Source: Lysobacterales bacterium
GTDB lineage: Bacteria > Pseudomonadota > Gammaproteobacteria > Xanthomonadales > Marinicellaceae
Assembly (NCBI GenBank): GCA_026996795.1
Contig: JALWKC010000200.1
Coordinates: 2,185-40,618 of the forward strand
DNA length: 38,434 bases
Direction: 5' to 3'
Shown piece by piece: positions 26,995-34,128 of the stretch; within the stretch, counting starts at the first letter, position 1; every line of letters begins with the position of its first letter. The position numbers were made by a program, and so were the translations under genes. Under the pieces are notes generated by a model that was given only the letters and a program-made list of their open reading frames with translations, did no database searches and was not told the DNA's origin.

Positions 26995-27157
26995 ATGTTA
27001 GTAAACTGGCTCCACGTTAGCAGTGAGTCAACCAGCCCGCTGCACGCTGACCAGCCAAACAGCACTAACGCAGAAACAAGTACCGGTGCCCATAGGATTA
27101 CGACACAGAAGGCATCTCGACTACCCAGGGCAACCTTCGTTGCCTTGGGTTTTTTTT
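26995..27157 (+). ncRNA. Candidate small RNA or leader RNA ending at a strong terminator
   Basis: The 547 bases from 26731 to 27277 contain no credible gene, yet end their middle part with a strong terminator at 27124-27157. An extended -10-like TGTTAGTAA at 26996-27004 with TTAACG 18 bp upstream could start a transcript of about 145 bases. Inside are complementary stretches CGTTAG (about 27015-27020) and CTAACG (about 27065-27070). The transcript could be an independent small RNA or an attenuated leader of the downstream two-component genes. The upstream part (26731-26990) is AT-rich with scattered inverted repeats, and I see no gene in it. Confidence 0.35.
27124..27157 (+). terminator. Strong rho-independent terminator not preceded by a gene
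   Basis: An 11-bp stem with one G-U pair (27124-27134 with 27139-27149, CCCAGGGCAAC/GTTGCCTTGGG), tetraloop CTTC and T8 form a textbook terminator on the plus strand, 120 bases before the response regulator gene. Confidence 0.85.
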
Positions 27158-27277
27158 ACCGCATGACCCCGGCAACCGAACCGTCATCTGAAGACGGAAT
27201 ATCCGATTGCCAAGTGAATATTGAAAGTCTGACCGCAGCCATTGGGTCTTGATCTTTACCTCTGGAGCAATTGAAGC

Positions 27278-27970
27278 ATGCGAATCCTGGTTATTGAAGA
27301 CAACACCGACATTGCCGCCAATATAGTCGATTTTCTGGAAGACAAGGGCCACATTGTGGACTATGCCGGCGACGGCGTCACCGGCTTGCACCTGGCCGTG
27401 GTGGAAGATTTTGACGTCATCATTCTGGACCTGATGCTGCCGGGCATGGACGGGCTGGAACTGTGCAAGAAACTGCGCACTGAAGCCCACAAACACACGC
27501 CGGTGCTGATGCTGACCGCCCGCGATTCGCTGGAACAAAAACTGGCCGGCTTCGAGCACGGCGCCGATGACTACCTGGTCAAGCCTTTTGCCCTGCGCGA
27601 GCTGGATGCGCGCGTCAATGCCCTGGGCAATCGCCGCAACAACCAGATGCAGCGTGTCCTCAAGGTGGCCGACCTGGAATTCAACCTCGACACCCTGGAA
27701 GTCACCCGCGCCGGTCAGTCCATCAACATGAACCCCACCGGTCTGAAACTGCTGCAACGCCTGATGGAATCCTCGCCCTGGGTGGTGCCACGGCAGGAAC
27801 TGGAACTTCGGGTCTGGGGCGAGGAGATGCCCGACAGCGACAGCCTGCGCGTTCACATCCATTCCCTGCGTGCTATTATAGACAAGCCCTTCGACAAGCC
27901 CCTGATCCACACACGCCACGGCATTGGATACCGCATCGCAGACCCGGATGAAATTTCGCAATCGTCTTAA
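27278..27970 (+). CDS. OmpR-family response regulator
   Basis: This 230-residue regulator has a receiver domain (about 1-115) with IEDNTD, phospho-acceptor D51 in VIILDLMLPG, VLMLTARDS and DDYLVKPFALREL, and a winged-helix domain (about 130-222) with MNPTGLKLLQRLMES, DSDSLRVHIHSLRAIID and IHTRHGIGYRI. It pairs with the kinase gene that overlaps its 3' end by 23 bases. It is distinct from PhoP at 2042 in its output domain. The regulated process is not evident; xrtH diverges upstream across the 547-base intergenic region. GGAG about ten bases before the ATG is the likely ribosome binding site. Confidence 0.9.
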   Translation: MRILVIEDNTDIAANIVDFLEDKGHIVDYAGDGVTGLHLAVVEDFDVIILDLMLPGMDGLELCKKLRTEAHKHTPVLMLTARDSLEQKLAGFEHGADDYLVKPFALRELDARVNALGNRRNNQMQRVLKVADLEFNLDTLEVTRAGQSINMNPTGLKLLQRLMESSPWVVPRQELELRVWGEEMPDSDSLRVHIHSLRAIIDKPFDKPLIHTRHGIGYRIADPDEISQSS

Positions 27971-29399
27971 AACCCGCATCATCATCGCCTTTCTGGCCTT
28001 CAGCACCGTGCTGGGGATCCTGTTTACCGTCACCTCACTCTCCATTCAGCGCAACCTCGAAAACAACCTGATTGGTCAAACCATCAAGCAGGATCTGGAT
28101 CGCTACATGGAAAACTGGGCCAAAGACCCGCTCAATGTGTCTGAGCAGCCAGTGTCCTCACGGGTCATTTCGGCCCTGATTACCCGGCCGGAAAAACTGG
28201 TGCTGCAATTGCCGCTGGAATACGCCGAACTGCCCGATGGCATTCACCGTATCCAGAAAGATGGCAAAAGCCTCATTATCGCCGTCAACAAACAGCACAG
28301 CATTGATGGCAAGCCCTATTGGGGCTATGTGGTCTATGACGGCACCCCGGATGAACGCCAGAACAGCCTGCTCTATGTGTGGCTGACCGGTGCCTTCGGG
28401 CTTTTTCTGCTCATTGCCTTTGCCGTGGCCTTGTGGCTGTCACGCCGCATTCTGACCCCCTTGCGGCAACTGGCCAACCGTATTTCCCGGCTCGGACAGG
28501 CCATCCACCCGGAACCCCTGGCGCCCCATTTTGCTGATGACGAAGTGGGCAAGCTGGCCTCGGCACTGGATGGCTACGCGCAGCGACTGACCGACATGGT
28601 TATCAGCGACAAGGAATTCAATGCCGATGTCAGCCATGAACTGCGCACGCCACTGGCCATCATTGCCAGCACCACCGAACTGCTGCTGGCTCAGGATAAT
28701 CTGGACAGACGCACCCGTGAACGCCTGCAGCGCATCGAACGCGCGGTGCGCCAGTCCGGTGAATTGATCGAGACACTGTTATTGCTGGCACGCAAGGAAC
28801 AGAAAAACCACCGCGACCTGGAAAAATCCCAGGCCGGCAAAGTGGTGCGCGCATTGGTGGAAGACTTTGAGCCACAATTGCGCTTGAAGCCAGTCACCAT
28901 TGAAATAGACGAAAGGGACTGGTTGCAGGTGGACGCACCCGAGGCGGTATTGTCCGTGGCGCTGGGCAATCTGATCGGTAATGCCATCAAATACACCCCG
29001 CGAGGCACCATCCGCATTCTGGTGGACAAGGATCGTATCGTGGTCAGTGATCAAGGTCCGGGCGTCAGGGCGGACGAAATTCCCGCCCTGTTCAATCGCC
29101 ACTACCGCGGTAAACACGTCAACAACGAAGGCTCCGGCCTGGGCCTGGCCATCGTCAAACGCCTGTGCGACCTGTATGGCTGGGAAATCCGCATTGACCA
29201 GAATGAAGAAGGCGGCCTGCGCGCTGAACTGCTTTTCAACCCGGAGCGCCACCGCCGCCCCGGCAAGAACGCCACACCCCCGCCACACACCAACATCCAA
29301 AGACAAACGCCTGAGGGGCATAAGGCTGGAAACACTGACAGCCAGGCGACACCGGCAGCAGCGGCCTCTGCGCACGCAGAAACCGGCTCTGCTCCCTGA
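27948..29399 (+). CDS. Sensor histidine kinase, HAMP type
   Basis: This 483-residue kinase has two membrane helices (about 11-32 and 142-164) around a roughly 110-residue periplasmic sensor, a HAMP domain (about 165-218), the H box FNADVSHELRTPLAII with H230, N box GNLIGNAIKYTP, G1 box SDQGPGVR and G2 box GSGLGLAIVKRL. The last 50 or so residues are Pro, Thr, Ala and Gln-rich, a disordered extension beyond the usual end of the ATPase domain. The ATG lies inside the regulator gene, so the two are coupled; a TTG at 27924 is an alternative. Its stop lies one base from the stop of the converging gene, with no terminator between. Confidence 0.9.
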   Translation: MKFRNRLKTRIIIAFLAFSTVLGILFTVTSLSIQRNLENNLIGQTIKQDLDRYMENWAKDPLNVSEQPVSSRVISALITRPEKLVLQLPLEYAELPDGIHRIQKDGKSLIIAVNKQHSIDGKPYWGYVVYDGTPDERQNSLLYVWLTGAFGLFLLIAFAVALWLSRRILTPLRQLANRISRLGQAIHPEPLAPHFADDEVGKLASALDGYAQRLTDMVISDKEFNADVSHELRTPLAIIASTTELLLAQDNLDRRTRERLQRIERAVRQSGELIETLLLLARKEQKNHRDLEKSQAGKVVRALVEDFEPQLRLKPVTIEIDERDWLQVDAPEAVLSVALGNLIGNAIKYTPRGTIRILVDKDRIVVSDQGPGVRADEIPALFNRHYRGKHVNNEGSGLGLAIVKRLCDLYGWEIRIDQNEEGGLRAELLFNPERHRRPGKNATPPPHTNIQRQTPEGHKAGNTDSQATPAAAASAHAETGSAP

Positions 29400-29400
29400 G

Positions 29401-30552
29401 TTATTCCACTCGCATCAAACTGACCGGCTGCCCGCTGGCCAGCCAGCGTCCACGCAAACGGTCCACGCCCACGTCTTCAAACATGGCCAAAGCCTTCCCC
29501 AAAGGCGATAGCAGGGTGCAGTGTCGCAGGCTCTTGTCAGCCCCCAACTGACAGCGCAGCACCCGCTTGTCGGTGGCCACAAATTCCATCAGCGATGTTT
29601 CTCCTTGACCTTGAGTTTTGGCGCCTTTCTGGAACCGCCCTTTCCCAAAAACCAGCTGGCGCGGTTCTGGTCTGCCGTCCTTCGTAATTTCTGCGGTGCC
29701 TGCCAACAGCCACGTGCCTTGCAACGTTTCTGAGGGCGAGCTGCCGCTGGTGAGGTAACGGCGTATGGAAACGGGGAACACCGGGATGCCCTGCTCCGGC
29801 AAATGCACAAAATCAGGCAACAGCCACAAGGTGCCCTGACGCTGGTTATCAAAGGTCAGAATCAAATGCCCCACCTTGTGCACCTGTCGCGGACTATTGC
29901 CCATTGCATACAAGGGCGAACCGCCGGCGATCTGGTGATAATCGGCCCGAAAGACCCCGTTTTTGACTATGCCCTCGGCAAAATACCACACCGGTTGACC
30001 ATCGGCCCCGTAGGACTGGATGGTGACGATCATCTTGTCGCCCTGACGGTCAATGCTCAGCCCGCTGCCACGCCCGGCCTGGCCATAAAGCCCCGCCTCA
30101 TCCACCCACCAGAAGCCATTTTCCGGCAATAACCGGACATCGCTGTCGCGATCGGCACGGATCACATTGAAGGCATACAGGTGGGGCGGCGCTTCTGGCT
30201 GGGTCTGAACGTAAAACTCCACCGGGTAGAAACCACTGACTGCCATCAGCGTGTAGATCCAGTGGCCCAACAGCGTTTCCAGACGAAACGGCGTGGGCTG
30301 GTTCTGGCAATCGAGTCCCAGTGCCTTGGCAAACACCTTGAAGCGGCCATGACTGACGGTGGCATGATCCAGTTCCGGCACACAGCTATTGGGCCAGGTA
30401 CCCGACACTTCGAGGCGAATGACCGATCCGGGGCGGGGTACCGGCGGGTAAACGCTGATCTCTATGGCCTGGCTGGCAGAAGAGTGCAGCAACAGGCCCA
30501 GCGCCAAAAAAAGAACTAGCCATGCCCTTGTGAGGAGAATTATTCGTTGCAT
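29401..30552 (-). CDS. Secreted protein of unknown function with a W/G-rich repeat domain
   Basis: I do not recognise a named family. The 383-residue protein has a signal peptide (TRAWLVLFLALGLLLHSSASQA, cleavage near 30). The first part (about 32-135) looks like a beta-sandwich (VIRLEVSGTWPNSC, AVSGFYPVEFYV). The middle (about 150-270) contains NGFWWVDEAG, RGSGLSIDRQGD and SYGADGQPVWYFAEG, the same pattern seen twice in the metalloprotease at 34129-36423. The start overlaps the DegT aminotransferase stop by 13 bases, so it is coupled to the sugar genes. Lack of a lipobox or anchor suggests a periplasmic or exported protein. It could act in glycan handling, but that is only context. Confidence 0.7.
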   Translation of the reverse strand: MQRIILLTRAWLVLFLALGLLLHSSASQAIEISVYPPVPRPGSVIRLEVSGTWPNSCVPELDHATVSHGRFKVFAKALGLDCQNQPTPFRLETLLGHWIYTLMAVSGFYPVEFYVQTQPEAPPHLYAFNVIRADRDSDVRLLPENGFWWVDEAGLYGQAGRGSGLSIDRQGDKMIVTIQSYGADGQPVWYFAEGIVKNGVFRADYHQIAGGSPLYAMGNSPRQVHKVGHLILTFDNQRQGTLWLLPDFVHLPEQGIPVFPVSIRRYLTSGSSPSETLQGTWLLAGTAEITKDGRPEPRQLVFGKGRFQKGAKTQGQGETSLMEFVATDKRVLRCQLGADKSLRHCTLLSPLGKALAMFEDVGVDRLRGRWLASGQPVSLMRVE

Positions 30553-31781
30553 AGTGCCTGTTCTGCCTGTCGCAAAGCCAAAACCACGCATTCTACTTCC
30601 TGCCGTGTTAGCTGAGGGTAAAACGGCAGCGCCAAGCCGGTCACGGCCAGTTTTTCAGTGACGGGCAGGTGCCGATCGCCGTAGCGGTGCTGATAGGCCG
30701 GCTGTTTGTGCAGGGGGGCAAAATAGCGGCCGCATTGAATGCCAGCTTCGGCCAGTTGCAGGCATAAGGCTTCGGTGCGCGCGTTGGCGAAGGCAAAAAA
30801 GTCTGGCGTCTGTTGCTGGATATTATCAATCGGCCAATGCACCACATAGGCAAACCAGGCATTGCCGGTCTCATCACTGGGAAAAACCGGCCGACGCCAA
30901 TGAGGCAGGTGGTCGGTCATGAGTGCGTCATACCAGTCAGCCACGCGACGACGGCGCGCCAGTAGCGAATCCAGCCGCTGAAGCTGTGCCAGCCCCAGGG
31001 CCGTGCTCATTTCATCCAGGCGAAAGTTCCAGCCGAAATCGTACTGGTCCAGCCATCTCCCATCCATGCTGCGACCATTGTTCCGCAATCGCCGGGCCGT
31101 GGCCGCCAGCTCGGCATCATGCGTCACCAGCAAGCCGCCCTCGCCGGTGGTCAGTTGTTTATTGGGGTAGAAACCAAATACACCACAGGTGCCAAAGCCA
31201 CCCAGGGACTGTGAATCCAGTCGGTTGCCAAACGCCTCGCAGGCATCCTCGATCAGGGACACGCCCGCTGCCTGACACAAGGCGCTCAATTCACGCACTG
31301 GCGCCGACTGACCGAACGCGTGCACGGCGATGACCGCTGCGGTGTGCTCTGTAAAGGCATTTTGTACTGCCTCGGGCGATAGTCCACGCGTGCGTTCTTC
31401 GATATCCACCAGCACCGGCCGGGCGCCCAGAGCCACAATGGCATTTACCGTGGCCGGCACCGTGTAGCTGGCGGTGATAACTTCATCACTGGCTTTGATG
31501 CCTAGTGCCTGCATGGCCAGTATCAGGCCAGCGGTTCCCGACGAGGTGGCCACGGCATAAGGCATTTCCAGAACAGCCGCCGCAGCGGACTCAAACCGTT
31601 GCAAAAACTCCCCCCGCGACAACTGGCCACTGGACAAGACCTCAGCCACCAGCGCTTTTTCCCGCTCACTGATATCGGGACGCGCCAGGGGAATAGCGAA
31701 TCGGGCGGTCAATCCACTGCCGCCAGTTTCTTGCTGCAGAGAGGAGTCTTGTTTCCCAAAACCTGGCATTTTCACAGCCAT
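30540..31781 (-). CDS. DegT/DnrJ/EryC1/StrS family sugar aminotransferase
   Basis: This 413-residue PLP enzyme matches the DegT family, which aminates keto sugars bound to nucleotides. Motifs are IPLARPDISEREKALVAEVL, TSSGTAGLILAMQALGI, GDEV-like SDEVITASYTVPATVNAI, IEDACEAFG, and the PLP-binding Lys in GFYPNKQLTTGEGG (about 206), then GWNFRLDEMSTALGLAQL. With the NeuC-like gene upstream it could act in a legionaminic-acid-like or other amino-sugar pathway; the exact substrate is not known. The ATG at 31781 overlaps the upstream gene by ten bases. A GTG at 31775 is a possible start because AAGGA lies six bases before it. Confidence 0.87.
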   Translation of the reverse strand: MAVKMPGFGKQDSSLQQETGGSGLTARFAIPLARPDISEREKALVAEVLSSGQLSRGEFLQRFESAAAAVLEMPYAVATSSGTAGLILAMQALGIKASDEVITASYTVPATVNAIVALGARPVLVDIEERTRGLSPEAVQNAFTEHTAAVIAVHAFGQSAPVRELSALCQAAGVSLIEDACEAFGNRLDSQSLGGFGTCGVFGFYPNKQLTTGEGGLLVTHDAELAATARRLRNNGRSMDGRWLDQYDFGWNFRLDEMSTALGLAQLQRLDSLLARRRRVADWYDALMTDHLPHWRRPVFPSDETGNAWFAYVVHWPIDNIQQQTPDFFAFANARTEALCLQLAEAGIQCGRYFAPLHKQPAYQHRYGDRHLPVTEKLAVTGLALPFYPQLTRQEVECVVLALRQAEQALCNE

Positions 31782-32914
31782 TCCTTTTTGTTCAACAAGG
31801 CAAAGCGATCCGGCAAACTGGTCAGCACACGGGCAATTCGTTGCGCTGCCTGGCCATCGCCATAGGGGTTCTCAATGCCCTGACAGGCATCCACAAACGG
31901 TGGAGACACTGCCTTGTGCATATTTTCCCGAATGCTTTCAGCAGTGGCCTCGGCCTGCAAGGTATTGCTGGCCTGTTGGCGGCCTTGCTGCCGCCGACCC
32001 ACGTTGACACAGGGCAAACCCAAGGAGGGGGATTCCATGATACCGCTGGAAGAGTTGCCCAGCATCAGGCTGGCCCGTTTCAACAGGCCAAAATAGTCCG
32101 GCGCCGGCAGGTTGGTGACCACTTGGGCATCGTCTCGGCTGGCACAAAATTTCATGATACGCCGTGCCATGTCCCGGGAACCCATGTCCGCATTGGGGTA
32201 GCAGAAAACGATCTGCTGCGGCCAGTCCTTGAGGGCTTCCAGTACGGCATCCAGCTCTGCGGTGGTGTCTGCCGCCAAGGTCAGCGGATGCTGGGCGACA
32301 ACGGTGACTGGACGTTTCGGCGACAAGCTCAACAGCGCATCTATGCGGCCCGCATCGGCAATTTCGGAATGCCGCAAATGGTCCAGTGACGGGGCGCCGC
32401 TGTGATGCACACGCCAGGGTTCCTCGCCCATGGCAATTACACGCCGGGCGGCTACCCGGGTGGGCGTAAAATGCAAGTGCGCCATCTTGGTCAGGGCATT
32501 GCGCACCGCATTGTCAATGGCGCCCTCACTGATGTCACCGCCTTCGATGTGGGCCATGGGAATGCGTAAAGCCAGGGCCACACTGGCCGGGGCCAGCATT
32601 TCATAGCGATCGGCAATCAACAGCAACAGATCCGGTTGCAGACGCGCCAACGCATCGGCCAATGACACGGTGCACAAACCAATGGTTTTGGCCGCTCCCA
32701 CATCGCTGTCCGAGTCCAGCAGGGATTCGATCACTTCAACAGCAAAACCGTCGGCACGCACTTCATCGGCGGTGTGGCCAAAAGCGGTGGCCGCATGCGC
32801 TGCGGTAGCAATGACGGTCAATTCAATGCCCGGTGCTTCCTGCAAGGCGCGCAATGGCCAGTACAGGTGGCTGTAATCGGCTCGTGAGGTGGTCATGGCA
32901 ACAATTCTTGGCAT
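31772..32914 (-). CDS. NeuC-type UDP-N-acetylglucosamine 2-epimerase (hydrolysing)
   Basis: This 380-residue protein matches the hydrolysing UDP-GlcNAc 2-epimerases (NeuC, LegG), which release a 2-epimerised sugar for sialic- or legionaminic-acid synthesis. Signatures are TTSRADYSHLYWPLRALQE, LIADRYEMLAPASVAL, PMAHIEGGDISEGAIDNAVR, TKMAHLHF, QHPLT, and GNSSSGIMESPSLGLPCVNV with the conserved Ser/Glu pair. NeuB- and NeuA-type genes are not in the window. No strong ribosome binding site precedes the ATG at 32914; ATG 32896 is an alternative six residues downstream. It diverges from isocitrate dehydrogenase across 73 bases. Confidence 0.87.
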   Translation of the reverse strand: MPRIVAMTTSRADYSHLYWPLRALQEAPGIELTVIATAAHAATAFGHTADEVRADGFAVEVIESLLDSDSDVGAAKTIGLCTVSLADALARLQPDLLLLIADRYEMLAPASVALALRIPMAHIEGGDISEGAIDNAVRNALTKMAHLHFTPTRVAARRVIAMGEEPWRVHHSGAPSLDHLRHSEIADAGRIDALLSLSPKRPVTVVAQHPLTLAADTTAELDAVLEALKDWPQQIVFCYPNADMGSRDMARRIMKFCASRDDAQVVTNLPAPDYFGLLKRASLMLGNSSSGIMESPSLGLPCVNVGRRQQGRQQASNTLQAEATAESIRENMHKAVSPPFVDACQGIENPYGDGQAAQRIARVLTSLPDRFALLNKKEWL

Positions 32915-32942
32915 GTTTTTCGAACGCTTGTTTGAGTGGCTT

Positions 32943-32951
32943 TGTTATAAT
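32943..32951 (+). promoter_or_regulatory. Extended -10 promoter of isocitrate dehydrogenase
   Basis: TGTTATAAT is a perfect extended -10 (TG, one base, TATAAT), 36 bases before the ATG at 32988. No good -35 lies at the normal distance, as expected for this promoter class. Confidence 0.6.
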
Positions 32952-32987
32952 GTCGCCCATTTTCGCATACTAACCACGGATATCGAC

Positions 32988-33995
32988 ATGAGCAAAACCA
33001 TTACTGTCATCAAAGGGGACGGCATCGGGCCGGAAATCATGGACGCCACACTCAAGGTGCTGGACGCCACCGGCGCCGGTTTCGACTACGAATTTGTTGA
33101 CGCCGGACTGGCCGCACTGGAGAAAACCGGTGAGCTGTTACCGCCAGAAACCCTGGAAACCATCGCCAAAAACGGCATTTGCCTGAAAGGCCCGCTAACC
33201 ACACCGGTTGGCAAGGGCTTCAGCTCTATCAACGTGGCCTTGCGCCGGCATTTTGACCTGTATGCCAACCTGCGCCCGGCCATCACCTTTCCCGGCACAA
33301 AAGCCCATTACGACAATGTCGATGTGATCACCGTGCGCGAAAATACCGAAGGTGCCTACATGGGCGAAGGCTCCATGATCAACGATGACCGCACCTATGC
33401 CGAGACAAAAATCATTGTGACCCGGAAAGGCTCCGAACGCATTGCCCGCTTTGCCTTTGAAACCGCACGCAAGGCCAATCGCAAGAAAGTGACGGCCGTG
33501 CACAAGGCCAACATCATGAAAAATGTCTCGGGCCTGTTTCTGGAAATCTGCGAAGAAGTGGCGCGGGGCTACCCGGAGATCGAGTTTGATTCGCTGATTG
33601 TGGACAACACCTGCATGCAGTTGGTGATGAACCCCGAACGCTTCGACATAATTGTCACCACCAACCTGTTTGGCGATATCATTTCCGACCTGTGCGCCGG
33701 GCTGGTGGGCGGCCTGGGCATGGCACCGGGTGCCAATATCGGCAAGGACAAGGCCATTTTTGAAGCCGTGCACGGCTCAGCACCAGACATTGCCGGCAAG
33801 AAAATCGCCAATCCCACGGCATTGATCCTGGCCGCCGCCATGATGCTGGAACACCTGGGCATGGGCGAAAAGGCCACGGTCATCCGTGAGGCTATTCGGG
33901 ATGTGCTGGCCGACAAGGACAGGCTGACTCCGGACCTGGGAGGCAACAGCCACACCGGAGACTTTGCCCAGGCCATTGTTGAGCGGCTGGCTTAG
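32988..33995 (+). CDS. NAD-dependent isocitrate dehydrogenase
   Basis: This 335-residue beta-decarboxylating dehydrogenase has IKGDGIGPEIM, the substrate loop SSINVALRRHFDLYANLRP, ENTEGAYMGEG, the catalytic Lys in VHKANIMK, the metal-binding Asp residues in DIISDLCAGLVGGLGMAPG, and the cofactor site HGSAPDIAGKKIANP. The Asp-Ile pair in the cofactor site fits NAD rather than NADP. SSxN in the substrate loop and the sequence EAVHGSAPDIAGK favour isocitrate over isopropylmalate or homoisocitrate, though homoisocitrate cannot be fully excluded. It produces 2-oxoglutarate in the citrate cycle. It is monocistronic: an extended -10 promoter precedes it and a strong terminator follows. Confidence 0.88.
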   Translation: MSKTITVIKGDGIGPEIMDATLKVLDATGAGFDYEFVDAGLAALEKTGELLPPETLETIAKNGICLKGPLTTPVGKGFSSINVALRRHFDLYANLRPAITFPGTKAHYDNVDVITVRENTEGAYMGEGSMINDDRTYAETKIIVTRKGSERIARFAFETARKANRKKVTAVHKANIMKNVSGLFLEICEEVARGYPEIEFDSLIVDNTCMQLVMNPERFDIIVTTNLFGDIISDLCAGLVGGLGMAPGANIGKDKAIFEAVHGSAPDIAGKKIANPTALILAAAMMLEHLGMGEKATVIREAIRDVLADKDRLTPDLGGNSHTGDFAQAIVERLA

Positions 33996-34039
33996 GTCCT
34001 TTCCCTTTCGTTGCTGATATACCTTCGGCCGCGACAGGT

Positions 34040-34080
34040 CGACACTAAAAAACCCCGCTTGAGGCGGGGTTTTAGTGTCG
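34040..34080. terminator. Bidirectional terminator after isocitrate dehydrogenase
   Basis: A long stem (34040-34058 with 34064-34080, two unpaired A in the left arm) has a GC core CCCCGC/GCGGGG, a 5-base loop and T-runs inside the arms on both strands (T4 plus, T6 minus). It lies between converging genes. Confidence 0.9.
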
Positions 34081-34128
34081 TGTCCTTGTCTGTTAAGTCG
34101 TGACCAGTCACTGCATCATTAGCAGAAC

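Noticed and set aside
26995-27252. Possible 85-codon gene in the intergenic region
   Set aside because: It reads straight through the strong terminator at 27124-27157, lacks a ribosome binding site and has no family-like sequence; an RNA is a better explanation.
27098-28045. Minus-strand open frame of 315 codons
   Set aside because: It is antisense to the response regulator, starts inside the kinase and ends beyond the strong terminator; no protein family features.
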